Origin: Sediminimonas sp.
Lineage (GTDB): Bacteria; Pseudomonadota; Alphaproteobacteria; Rhodobacterales; Rhodobacteraceae
Length of the DNA stretch: 64,000 nt
Direction of reading: 5' to 3'
Assembly (NCBI RefSeq): GCF_024637375.1
Contig: NZ_JAGXFK010000058.1
Span: forward strand, 1 to 64,000
Every line of letters begins with the position of its first letter. The first letter of the stretch is position 1. The notes under the pieces were generated by a model. The model did not search any database. It was given only the letters and a program-made list of their open reading frames with translations, and was not told the origin of the DNA. Below, piece by piece: positions 50,181 to 58,877 of the stretch. The translations under genes and the position numbers were made by a program.

Positions 50181-51694
50181 AGATCTACGTTCCCCTCGAC
50201 AGCGCCGCCAAGGCACTGGGCGCCGACGAGGTGGCCGAGGCGATCCGCGCTGCGGCCCGGTCGTGCGATATGGACGTACAGGTTGTACGCAACGGCTCGC
50301 GCGGGATGGTGTGGCTGGAGCCGCTGGTCGAGGTCGAGCGCGACGGTGTGCGCCTGGCCTATGGCCCGGTGAGCGTGGCCGACGTGCCCGCGATACTGGA
50401 CGGCAGCGCCGAGACGCTGGGCCCGGTCGAGGACATCCCCTTTTTCGCCCGCCAGACGCGGCTGACCTTCGCGCGCTGCGGGGTGATCGACCCGCTGGAC
50501 CTGGACGACTACGCCGCCCATGGCGGGCTTGCCGGGCTGCGCCGGGCGCTGGATGCGGACCCGGCCGCCATCGTGCAGGACGTCACCGACAGCGGCCTGC
50601 GCGGGCGCGGCGGCGCGGGATTTCCAACCGGCATCAAGTGGAAAACCGTGCATGACACCCCGGCGGCGCAGAAATACATCGTCTGCAACGCCGACGAGGG
50701 CGACAGCGGCACCTTCGCCGACCGCATGATCATGGAGGGCGATCCGTTCAGCCTGATCGAGGGCATGGCGATCGCCGGGCGCGCGGTCGGGGCAACCAGG
50801 GGCTATGTCTACCTGCGCAGCGAATACCCGGTGGCCATCGCGGTGATGAATGCCGCTATCGACACCGCCCGCGACGCCGGCCTGCTGGGCGATGATGTGC
50901 TGGGCTCGGGTGTCGCTTTTGACATGGAAATCCGTGTTGGCGCAGGGGCTTACGTATGTGGCGAGGAAACGTCGCTGCTCAACTCGATGGAAGGCAAGCG
51001 GGGCGTGGTGCGGCCCAAGCCACCGCTGCCGGCGATCGAGGGGTTCATGGGCCGGCCGACGGTTGTCAACAACGTGCTCAGCCTGGCCACGGTGCCGGTG
51101 ATCTTCGAGCGCGGCGCGGCGCATTACGCCGATTTCGGGCTGGGCCGCTCAAAGGGCACGATCCCGGTGCAGATCGCCGGCAACGTCAAACATGGCGGGC
51201 TGTTCGAGACCGCCTTCGGCATGGCCCTGGGCGAGTTGGTCAACGACATCGCCGGCGGCACCGCGACGGGGCGGCCGGTGAAGGCGGTGCAGGTGGGCGG
51301 CCCGCTGGGTGCCTATTTCGTGCCGGACGAGTTCGACACGCCGTTTGGCTACGAGGAATTCGACGGGGCTGGCGGGCTCATCGGGCACGCCGGGGTGGTG
51401 GTGTTCGACGATAGCACCGACATGGCGCAGATGGCGCGCTTGGCAATGGAATTCTGCGCCGTGGAAAGCTGCGGCAAGTGTACGCCGTGCCGGATCGGGG
51501 CGGTGCGGGGCGTCGAGACCATCGACCGCATCGTCGCGGGCGATGCGGCGGCGGCCGGCCTGTTGAGCGATCTGTGCGAGACGATGACCGATGGCTCGCT
51601 GTGCGCGCTGGGGGGCTTCACGCCCTACCCGGTGATGTCGGCGCTGCGCCATTTCCCGGATGATTTCGGCCTCCACCGGGAGGCGGCGGAATGA
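50177..51694 (+). CDS. fdsB: NAD-dependent formate dehydrogenase beta subunit
   Basis: NuoF-like: DSGLRGRGGAGFPTGIKWKTV...NADEGDSGTFADRMIMEGDPFSLIEGM...CAVESCGKCTPCRIG. Confidence 0.95.
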   Translation: MKIYVPLDSAAKALGADEVAEAIRAAARSCDMDVQVVRNGSRGMVWLEPLVEVERDGVRLAYGPVSVADVPAILDGSAETLGPVEDIPFFARQTRLTFARCGVIDPLDLDDYAAHGGLAGLRRALDADPAAIVQDVTDSGLRGRGGAGFPTGIKWKTVHDTPAAQKYIVCNADEGDSGTFADRMIMEGDPFSLIEGMAIAGRAVGATRGYVYLRSEYPVAIAVMNAAIDTARDAGLLGDDVLGSGVAFDMEIRVGAGAYVCGEETSLLNSMEGKRGVVRPKPPLPAIEGFMGRPTVVNNVLSLATVPVIFERGAAHYADFGLGRSKGTIPVQIAGNVKHGGLFETAFGMALGELVNDIAGGTATGRPVKAVQVGGPLGAYFVPDEFDTPFGYEEFDGAGGLIGHAGVVVFDDSTDMAQMARLAMEFCAVESCGKCTPCRIGAVRGVETIDRIVAGDAAAAGLLSDLCETMTDGSLCALGGFTPYPVMSALRHFPDDFGLHREAAE

Positions 51695-51730
51695 CCGGGC
51701 CGAGCGGTTTCGCCGCCTGCGGCGGCGACC

Positions 51731-51784
51731 GTCCGGGGGGCGCTGCCCCCCGGACCCCCCGGGATATTTCCGGCCAGAAGAAGG
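51731..51784 (+). repeat. Class II intergenic repeat, copy G (inside fds operon)
   Basis: GTCCGGGGGGCGCTGCCCCCCGGAC hairpin + CCCCCCGGGATATTTCCGGCCAGAAGAAGG. Confidence 0.8.
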
Positions 51785-51815
51785 CCGGGACAGCAGATGC
51801 ACGAAAGGTTCTGTC

Positions 51816-54707
51816 ATGAAGGATTTCATCATCCCCGACGACCGCGACATGGGCACCCCGGCCAGACAGGGCGCGCCGGTTACGCTGACGGTTGACGGCT
51901 TTGCCGTGACGGTGCCGGAAGGGACTTCGGTGATGCGTGCGGCGGCCGAGGCGGGGTTGCAGATACCCAAGCTGTGCGCCACCGACAGCGTCGAGGCGTT
52001 CGGGTCGTGCCGGCTGTGCGTGGTCGAGATCGAGGGACGGCGCGGCACGCCCGCCTCGTGTACCACGCCGGTGGCGCCGGGAATGGTGGTGCGCACCCAG
52101 TCCGACAAGGTGCGCAAGATCCGCACCGGCGTGATGGAGCTTTATATCTCCGACCACCCGCTTGATTGCCTGACCTGCGCGGCCAACGGCGATTGCGAAC
52201 TGCAGGACATGGCCGGCATGGTGGGGTTGCGCGACGTGCGCTACGAGGCACCGCAATCGGGCGGCCTGACCAACCATTTCGAGGCGCGCAGCGGCGGCGA
52301 GGCCAACCCGCAATGGATGCCCAAGGACGACTCGAACCCCTATTTCACCTATGACCCCAGCAAGTGCATCGTCTGTTCGCGCTGCGTGCGCGCGTGCGAA
52401 GAGGTCCAGGGCACTTTCGCGCTGACAATCCAGGGGCGCGGTTTCGAGAGCCGCGTGAGCGCCGGCGCGATGGGCGACGATTTCCTGTCGTCGGACTGCG
52501 TGAGCTGCGGCGCCTGCGTGCAGGCCTGTCCGACCGCAACCTTGCAGGAAAAATCGGTGATCGAACTGGGCACGCCGGAACGGTCGGTGGTGACCACCTG
52601 CGCCTATTGCGGGGTCGGCTGTTCGTTCAAGGCCGAACTCAACGGCGACCAGGTGGTGCGCATGGTGCCCTACAAGGGCGGCAAGGCCAACCGCGGGCAT
52701 AGCTGCGTCAAGGGGCGGTTCGCCTATGGCTATGCCGCGCACAAGGACCGCATCCTGGGCCCGATGATCCGCGAGTCGATCGACGAGCCCTGGCGCGAGG
52801 TCGGCTGGAACGAGGCGCTGGAATTCGCCGCGAACAAGCTGCGCGGCTTGCAGGAAGAGTACGGGCGCCGCTCAATCGGGGTGATCACGTCGAGCCGCTG
52901 CACCAACGAGGAAACCTACCTGGTGCAGAAACTGGCGCGGCAGGTGTTCGCCAACAACAACACCGATACCTGCGCGCGGGTGTGCCACTCACCCACCGGT
53001 TACGGGCTGGGCCAGACCCTGGGCACCAGTGCCGGAACGCAGGATTTCGACAGCGTCGAGCAGACCGACGTGGTGATCGTGATCGGCGCCAACCCCACCG
53101 ACGCGCACCCGGTATTCGCCAGCCGCCTGAAAAAGCGGCTGCGCGCGGGGGCAAAGGCGATCGTCATCGACCCGCGGCGCATCGACCTGGTGAAATCGGC
53201 GCATATCGAGGCGTCGCATCACCTGGCCTTGCGCCCCGGCACAAACGTGGCGGTAGTCACCGCGATGGCGCATGTCATCGTCACCGAAGGGCTGATGGAC
53301 GAGGCCTTCATCCGGGAGCGCTGCGACTGGGACGAGTTCGCCGAATATGCCGAATTCGTCAGCGACCCGCGCCACAGCCCCGAGGCGACCGAGGCACTGA
53401 CCGGCGTGCCCGCGGACGAGTTGCGCGCGGCGGCGCGGCTTTATGCCACTGGCGGTAACGGGGCGATCTATTACGGGCTCGGTGTGACCGAGCACAGCCA
53501 GGGGTCGACCACCGTGATCGGCATCGCCAACCTTGCCATGATGACCGGCAACGTGGGCCGGCCCGGCGTGGGTGTGAACCCGCTCAGGGGGCAGAACAAT
53601 GTGCAGGGGTCGTGCGACATGGGCAGCTTCCCGCATGAATTGCCGGGCTACCGCCATGTCAAGAACGCCGACGTGCGCGCGGTGTTCGAATCGCTCTGGG
53701 GGGTCGAGATCGACCCCGAGCCGGGCCTGCGCATCCCCAACATGCTGGATGCCGCGGTAGATGGCAGCTTCAAGGGGCTCTACTGCCAGGGCGAGGACAT
53801 CCTGCAATCGGACCCCGACACCAAGCACGTCGCCGCCGGGTTGGCGGCGATGGAATGCGTCATCGTGCATGACCTGTTCCTCAACGAGACGGCCAATTAC
53901 GCCCATGTGTTCCTGCCCGGCTCGACCTTCCTGGAAAAGGACGGCACCTTCACCAATGCCGAGCGGCGCATCAACCGCGTGCGCAAGGTGATGGCGCCGC
54001 GCAGCGGCTATGCCGACTGGGAAGTGACGCAGTTGCTGGCCAATGCCATGGGCGGCGACTGGAGCTACGATCACCCCGGCCAGATCATGGACGAGATCGC
54101 GGCCACCACGCCCAGCTTTTCCGGCGTTAGCTACGACCTCTTGGAGGAAGTTGGCTCGGTTCAGTGGCCCTGCAACGAGGCGCACCCCGAGGGTACGCCG
54201 CTGATGCACGTCGACGGTTTCGTGCGCGGCAAGGGGCGGTTCATCGTGACCGAGTACGTCGCCACCGAAGAGCGGACCGGGCCGCGCTTTCCGCTGTTGC
54301 TGACGACCGGGCGGGTCTTGTCGCAGTACAACGTCGGCGCCCAGACCCGGCGTACCGAGAACGTGATCTGGCACGAAGAGGACGTGCTGGAAATTCACCC
54401 CCACGACGCCGAATTGCGCGGCATCAAGGACGGCGACTGGGTCAGGCTGAACAGCCGCACCGGCGACACCGCGCTGCGCGCCCGGGCAACCGACCGGGTC
54501 AGTCCCGGCGTCGTCTACACCACCTTCCACCACCCCGATACGCAGGCCAACGTGGTCACCACCGATTTCAGCGACTGGGCCACCAACTGCCCCGAATACA
54601 AGGTGACCGCGGTGCAGGTGAGCCTGTCGAACGGGCCTACCGACTGGCAGGAGGATTACGCTGCGCAGGCCGCGCGCGCGCGCCGCATCCTGCCGGCGGC
54701 GGAGTAG
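51816..54707 (+). CDS. fdsA: Formate dehydrogenase alpha subunit (Cys type, molybdopterin, N-terminal Fe-S domains)
   Basis: CSRCVRACEEVQGTFALTIQGRGFESRV; CAYCGVGCSFKAELNGDQVVRMVP; TCARVCHSPTGYGLGQTLG. Confidence 0.96.
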   Translation: MKDFIIPDDRDMGTPARQGAPVTLTVDGFAVTVPEGTSVMRAAAEAGLQIPKLCATDSVEAFGSCRLCVVEIEGRRGTPASCTTPVAPGMVVRTQSDKVRKIRTGVMELYISDHPLDCLTCAANGDCELQDMAGMVGLRDVRYEAPQSGGLTNHFEARSGGEANPQWMPKDDSNPYFTYDPSKCIVCSRCVRACEEVQGTFALTIQGRGFESRVSAGAMGDDFLSSDCVSCGACVQACPTATLQEKSVIELGTPERSVVTTCAYCGVGCSFKAELNGDQVVRMVPYKGGKANRGHSCVKGRFAYGYAAHKDRILGPMIRESIDEPWREVGWNEALEFAANKLRGLQEEYGRRSIGVITSSRCTNEETYLVQKLARQVFANNNTDTCARVCHSPTGYGLGQTLGTSAGTQDFDSVEQTDVVIVIGANPTDAHPVFASRLKKRLRAGAKAIVIDPRRIDLVKSAHIEASHHLALRPGTNVAVVTAMAHVIVTEGLMDEAFIRERCDWDEFAEYAEFVSDPRHSPEATEALTGVPADELRAAARLYATGGNGAIYYGLGVTEHSQGSTTVIGIANLAMMTGNVGRPGVGVNPLRGQNNVQGSCDMGSFPHELPGYRHVKNADVRAVFESLWGVEIDPEPGLRIPNMLDAAVDGSFKGLYCQGEDILQSDPDTKHVAAGLAAMECVIVHDLFLNETANYAHVFLPGSTFLEKDGTFTNAERRINRVRKVMAPRSGYADWEVTQLLANAMGGDWSYDHPGQIMDEIAATTPSFSGVSYDLLEEVGSVQWPCNEAHPEGTPLMHVDGFVRGKGRFIVTEYVATEERTGPRFPLLLTTGRVLSQYNVGAQTRRTENVIWHEEDVLEIHPHDAELRGIKDGDWVRLNSRTGDTALRARATDRVSPGVVYTTFHHPDTQANVVTTDFSDWATNCPEYKVTAVQVSLSNGPTDWQEDYAAQAARARRILPAAE

Positions 54708-54715
54708 GGCGCGCC

Positions 54716-55543
54716 ATGACACGCTATCCCGCCAGCCGCAGCATGGCCGGCCTGTCGGTCAGGCCGGGCGACGAGCGCCGGATCACCCGCACGCTGCCCG
54801 AGGAAGTGCCGGTGGCGATGGTCTATGACGGCACCACCCAGGCGGTGATGATGGCTACCCCGGCGGACATCGCCGACTTCGCCACCGGGTTTTCGCTGAC
54901 CGAGGGGATCGTGACCGACCTCGCGCAGATCGCCGACTTCGAACAGGTCGCGCACGACCATGGGATCGAGGCGCGCATCTGGCTGCGCGGCGGGCGCGGC
55001 GCGGCGCTGGCCGCGCGGCGGCGACAGATGGCCGGGCCGGTGGGTTGTGGGCTGTGCGGGATCGACAGCCTTGAACAGGCGGTGCGCCCGCTGCCGCATG
55101 TGGGCCGGGACGGCCCGACGCCGGCCGCGTCGGACCTGGCGCAGGCGGTGGAGGCGCTGCGCGACAGCCACCAGCCGCTGCACGATCAGACCAATGCCGT
55201 TCATGCCGCCGGGTTCTACCGCCCCGGCGCGGGCATCGTCGCCGCGCGCGAGGACGTGGGCCGCCACAACGCGCTCGACAAGGTGATCGGGGCGTTGGCA
55301 CGCGAGGGGCACGACCCCGCGCAGGGTGCCTTCGTGTTGACCAGCCGCGTCTCGGTCGAGATGGTGCAGAAATGCGCCATGGCCCGCTGCTCGCTGCTGG
55401 TGGCGGTCTCGGCGCCCACGGCCCATGCCCTGCGCCTGGCCCAAGCGGCGGGCATCACCGTGGCCGCCTTCGTCCGCGGTGGCGGGATCGAGGTCTATTC
55501 CCACGAAAACCGCATCAAGAGGGGAACGCACGATGTCGCCTGA
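54716..55543 (+). CDS. fdhD: Formate dehydrogenase accessory sulfurtransferase FdhD
   Basis: FATGFSLTEGIV..GPVGCGLCGIDSLEQAVRP..AREDVGRHNALDKVIGAL. Confidence 0.96.
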   Translation: MTRYPASRSMAGLSVRPGDERRITRTLPEEVPVAMVYDGTTQAVMMATPADIADFATGFSLTEGIVTDLAQIADFEQVAHDHGIEARIWLRGGRGAALAARRRQMAGPVGCGLCGIDSLEQAVRPLPHVGRDGPTPAASDLAQAVEALRDSHQPLHDQTNAVHAAGFYRPGAGIVAAREDVGRHNALDKVIGALAREGHDPAQGAFVLTSRVSVEMVQKCAMARCSLLVAVSAPTAHALRLAQAAGITVAAFVRGGGIEVYSHENRIKRGTHDVA

Positions 55544-55748
55544 GAAAATGGTCCACATGGCCAACCAGATTGCCATCTTCTTCGAAAGCCAGCCCGGGGA
55601 AGGGCAGGCCGAAAAGGTGGCCGATCACCTCAACGATTTCTGGGAGCCGCGGATGCGCGCGCAACTTCTGGACCATATCGCCGCGGGCGGCGAGGGGCTG
55701 CACCCGCTGGTGCTGGATGGCGCCGACAAGCTGCGCGCGCCGGCGTGA
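55533..55748 (+). CDS. fdsD: Formate dehydrogenase delta subunit
   Basis: MSPEKMVHMANQIAIFFESQPGEGQAEKVADHLNDFWEPRMRAQLLDHIAAGGEGLHPLVLDGADKLRAPA. Confidence 0.93.
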   Translation: MSPEKMVHMANQIAIFFESQPGEGQAEKVADHLNDFWEPRMRAQLLDHIAAGGEGLHPLVLDGADKLRAPA

Positions 55749-55782
55749 CCCGGCTACCGGCGCGCGGGTTGAGGATGCGGGC

Positions 55783-55816
55783 GCCTCCGGCGGGAGTATT
55801 TCTGGAAAGATGAAGC
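55783..55816 (+). repeat. Class I intergenic repeat, copy E
   Basis: GCCTCCGGCGGGAGTATTTCTGGAAAGATGAAGC. Confidence 0.9.
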
Positions 55817-55840
55817 GGTTGTCGAACCGGCTGCCCCGGG

Positions 55841-55898
55841 GCTTCTTCTGGCCAAAAACATCCCGGGGGAGGCGCGCGCGAAGCGCGCGGCGGGGGCA
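55841..55898 (-). repeat. Class II intergenic repeat, copy F
   Basis: Minus strand GGGGGCTCTGCCCCC + GCGCGCTTCGCGCGC + CTCCCCCGGGATGTTTTTGGCCAGAAGAAGC. Confidence 0.8.
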
Positions 55899-55945
55899 GA
55901 GCCCCCAACCCCGGCCCCGGCTTTGCGGGTGTCGCGCCTCCCGCC

Positions 55946-57520
55946 TCAGCCCGCGTCCTTGTAGCTGACGGCGCGGGTGTCCTCTCCGGGGGCGGATTTC
56001 TCGCGCCGCACCAGCAGGCGGTTGAGCGCGTTGACATAGGCGCGCGCGCTGGCCACCACGGTATCGGTGTCGGCCGACTGGCCGGTGACGATGCGGCCCT
56101 CTTCCTCCATCCTTACGCTGACGGTGGCCTGGGCGTCGGTGCCTTCGGTCACCGCGTGGACCTGGTAGAGTTGCAGGTGTGCGTCGTGCGGGAACAGCGC
56201 CTTGACGGCGTTGAAGGCGGCATCGACGGGGCCGTCGCCGGTTTCGCGCGCGGTCTTTCCGGTGCCGTCGATGACCATTTCCAACTCGGCCTCGGCCGGG
56301 CCGCCGGTGCCGCACACGACGCGCAGCGACTTGATCTGGAGCCGGTCGTTTTCCGGGTCGTCGCCGGCATGGACAAGCGCGATCAGGTCTTCGTCGTAGA
56401 CTTCTTTCTTGCGATCGGCGAGATCCTTGAAGCGGGCGAAGATATCGGCCAACTGGTTATCGGCCATATCGAAGCCCAGCTCGTGCAGCTTGGCGCGCAA
56501 CGCGGCGCGGCCCGAATGCTTGCCCATCACCAGGCTGGTTTCGGCCAGGCCGATATCCGCGGGGCGCATGATCTCGAAGGTTTCGGCGTTCTTGAGCATC
56601 CCGTCCTGGTGGATGCCGGATTCGTGGGCGAAGGCGTTCTTGCCGACGATGGCCTTGTTGAACTGCACCGGGAAGCCCGAAACGGTGGCAACGCGGCGGC
56701 TGATGTTCATGATCCTGGTGCTGTCCACCCGCGTGTGCCACGGCATGATGTCGTGGCGCACCTTGAGGGCCATCACTACCTCTTCCAGCGCGGTATTGCC
56801 GGCACGTTCGCCCAGCCCGTTGATTGTGCATTCGATCTGGCGCGCGCCGCCTTCGACGGCGGCCAGCGCGTTGGCCGTGGCCATGCCCAGATCGTTGTGG
56901 CAGTGGGTCGCGAAGACGATCTCGCCGGCGCCCGGCACTTCGGCGATCAACCGGCGGATCAGGTCGGCCGATTCCACCGGCGCGGTATAGCCCACCGTAT
57001 CGGGAATGTTGATGGTGGTGGCACCGGCCCTGATGGCGATCTCGACGACCCGCTTGAGGTAATCCCATTCGGTGCGGGTGGCGTCCATCGGCGACCATTG
57101 CACGTTGTCGCACAGGTTGCGCGCGTGGCTGACCGTTTCATGGATGCGATCGGCCATCTCGTCCTGGGTGAGGTTCGGGATCGCGCGGTGCAGCGGCGAG
57201 GTGCCGATGAAGGTGTGGATGCGGGGCCGGTGGGCGTGTTTCACCGCCTCCCAGCAGCGGTCGATATCCTTGGGGTTGGCGCGCGCCAGCCCGCAGATCA
57301 CCGCCTGTTTCGAGCGTTCGGCGATGTCCCTGACGGCCTTGAAGTCGCCCTCGGAGGAGATCGGAAAGCCCGCTTCGATAATGTCCACGCCCATGTCGTC
57401 GAGCATCTCGGCGATTTCCAGTTTCTCGGCATGGGTCATGGTGGCGCCGGGCGATTGTTCGCCGTCGCGCAGCGTCGTGTCGAAGATCAAGACGCGGTCT
57501 TGTTCAGGAATCTGGGTCAT
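55946..57520 (-). CDS. leuA: 2-isopropylmalate synthase
   Basis: RVLIFDTTLRDGEQSPGATMTHAEKLEIAEMLDDMGVDIIEAGFPISSEGDF...HCHNDLGMATANALAAVEGGARQIECTINGLGERAGN. Confidence 0.97.
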   Translation of the reverse strand: MTQIPEQDRVLIFDTTLRDGEQSPGATMTHAEKLEIAEMLDDMGVDIIEAGFPISSEGDFKAVRDIAERSKQAVICGLARANPKDIDRCWEAVKHAHRPRIHTFIGTSPLHRAIPNLTQDEMADRIHETVSHARNLCDNVQWSPMDATRTEWDYLKRVVEIAIRAGATTINIPDTVGYTAPVESADLIRRLIAEVPGAGEIVFATHCHNDLGMATANALAAVEGGARQIECTINGLGERAGNTALEEVVMALKVRHDIMPWHTRVDSTRIMNISRRVATVSGFPVQFNKAIVGKNAFAHESGIHQDGMLKNAETFEIMRPADIGLAETSLVMGKHSGRAALRAKLHELGFDMADNQLADIFARFKDLADRKKEVYDEDLIALVHAGDDPENDRLQIKSLRVVCGTGGPAEAELEMVIDGTGKTARETGDGPVDAAFNAVKALFPHDAHLQLYQVHAVTEGTDAQATVSVRMEEEGRIVTGQSADTDTVVASARAYVNALNRLLVRREKSAPGEDTRAVSYKDAG

Positions 57521-57544
57521 GGTGACAACTCTGGTCTGGAAAAT

Positions 57545-57624
57545 CTGCTAAGGGTGGCGGGGCGCGAAGGGCACATCCTCTGAGCGGTCGCGCCGGGGTG
57601 GCACGCTCAGAGGCGGCTTAGCAG
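57545..57624 (-). promoter_or_regulatory. Candidate leucine attenuator: nested inverted repeats in leuA leader
   Basis: Minus strand CTGCTAAG (57617-57624)...CTTAGCAG-ATTTT (57545-57552) enclosing CCTCTGAGCG (57604-57613)...CGCTCAGAGG (57577-57586). Confidence 0.65.
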
Positions 57625-57690
57625 AAGCAGGGCACCGGGCAGGGCGCCGGCGGCGCGCGCACAAGTCGCGATATGGCCCGTCTGTGTCAT
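57607..57690 (-). CDS. Leucine-rich leader peptide (27 aa) upstream of leuA
   Basis: ATG ... translated MTQTGHIATCARAAGALPGALLLLSRL*, four consecutive Leu codons CTG CTT CTG CTA just before inverted repeats. Confidence 0.7.
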   Translation of the reverse strand: MTQTGHIATCARAAGALPGALLLLSRL

Positions 57691-57776
57691 GGGGGCAGCA
57701 TATACATCCTGCGGGGCAAATGAAAAGCGCGAATTTTCCGGTTGAACGCACTGCGCGTGCGGCTAGGTCGCCTGCA

Positions 57777-58436
57777 ATGGACAGGGCATTGGTCATCGGC
57801 GCCTCGGGCGGGATTGGCGCGGCCATCGCGGCCGAACTCGGCGCGCGGGGCTACGCCGTCACGGGCCTGTCGCGGGCGCAAGACGGGCTGGAGGTCACCG
57901 ACCCGGCGGCCATCGAGGGCGCACTATCGCCGCTCGACGGGCCGTTCGCGCGCATCGTCGTTGCCACCGGCACGCTGGCCGATGGCGGCGCCCCGGAAAA
58001 ATCCCTGGACGCGATAGATGCCGCGCGCATGGCGCGGGTCATGGCGGTCAACGCGATCGGGCCGGCGCTGATCCTGGGTCATGTGGGGCGGCTGTTGCCG
58101 CGCGATTCGCGCGCCGTGGTGGGGGTGCTGTCGGCGCGCGTGGGCTCGATCGGCGACAACCGCATGGGCGGATGGCATTCCTACCGGGCCTCGAAGGCGG
58201 CGTTGAACCAGGTCGTGCGCGGCGCAGCAATCGAGATCGGGCGCCAGCGCCGGCAGGCCATCGTCGTGGCGCTGCACCCCGGCACCGTCGAGACGCCGTT
58301 CACCGCCGGTTATCCGGGCCATGCCAAGGTGGCGCCCGGCCATGCGGCGGCCAGGTTGTGCGAGGTGATGGACGGGTTGAACCGCCGCCAGAACGGTGGG
58401 TTCCTCGACTATGCGAGCGAGCCGATCCCGTGGTAG
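57777..58436 (+). CDS. SDR family NAD(P)-dependent oxidoreductase (C-factor-like)
   Basis: MDRALVIGASGGIGAAIAAELGARGYAVTGLSRAQDGLEV...YRASKAALNQVVRGAAIEI. Confidence 0.92.
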   Translation: MDRALVIGASGGIGAAIAAELGARGYAVTGLSRAQDGLEVTDPAAIEGALSPLDGPFARIVVATGTLADGGAPEKSLDAIDAARMARVMAVNAIGPALILGHVGRLLPRDSRAVVGVLSARVGSIGDNRMGGWHSYRASKAALNQVVRGAAIEIGRQRRQAIVVALHPGTVETPFTAGYPGHAKVAPGHAAARLCEVMDGLNRRQNGGFLDYASEPIPW

Positions 58437-58856
58437 GGTGCCTGATCGCGGCGCTGGGCGATCAGCTTTCGCCCGACATCGCGGCGCTTTCCCGGCAATT
58501 TCGGCACCCTGCGCCCGGTCGGCTTGGCGGTGACACGGGCGCAGGCGCTGGAGGCATTCGGTGACTATCAGGGCGCGATGGTGCAGGGCGACGCTTATGT
58601 GCATCATTCGGTGATTCCGCCGAATTTGAACATCGGCCTGCTGGACCCTGTGGATACTTGTCGCCATGTGGTTGAAGAATGGCAAGCCGAACGGGCGCCG
58701 GGGCGTGCCCGTTCAACCTGCCATACTGGCATTTCCGCCCGCCACCGCGACCGGCTTGTCAGCAACCCGCGGATGGGGCCGGTCTGCCGCACCTGGGAAA
58801 GGATGCCCGGGGGCGACGCGATCCTCGGCCGGCTGTCGGCGGGCGAGGTGGTCTGA
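58430..58856 (+). pseudogene. Degraded cryptochrome/deoxyribodipyrimidine photolyase-related gene remnant
   Basis: Conserved peptides scattered over two frames: LIAALGDQLSPDIAAL; ALEAFGDYQGAMVQGDAYVHHSVIPPNLNIGLLDP; ACPFNLPYWHF; ARHRDRLVSNPRMGPVCRTWERM. Confidence 0.75.
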
Positions 58857-58877
58857 GGCCCGTGGCAGTGGTGCGCG

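Noticed and set aside
51816-54707. Selenocysteine formate dehydrogenase
   Set aside because: The active-site position reads RVCHSPTGYGL with an ordinary Cys codon and no in-frame TGA.
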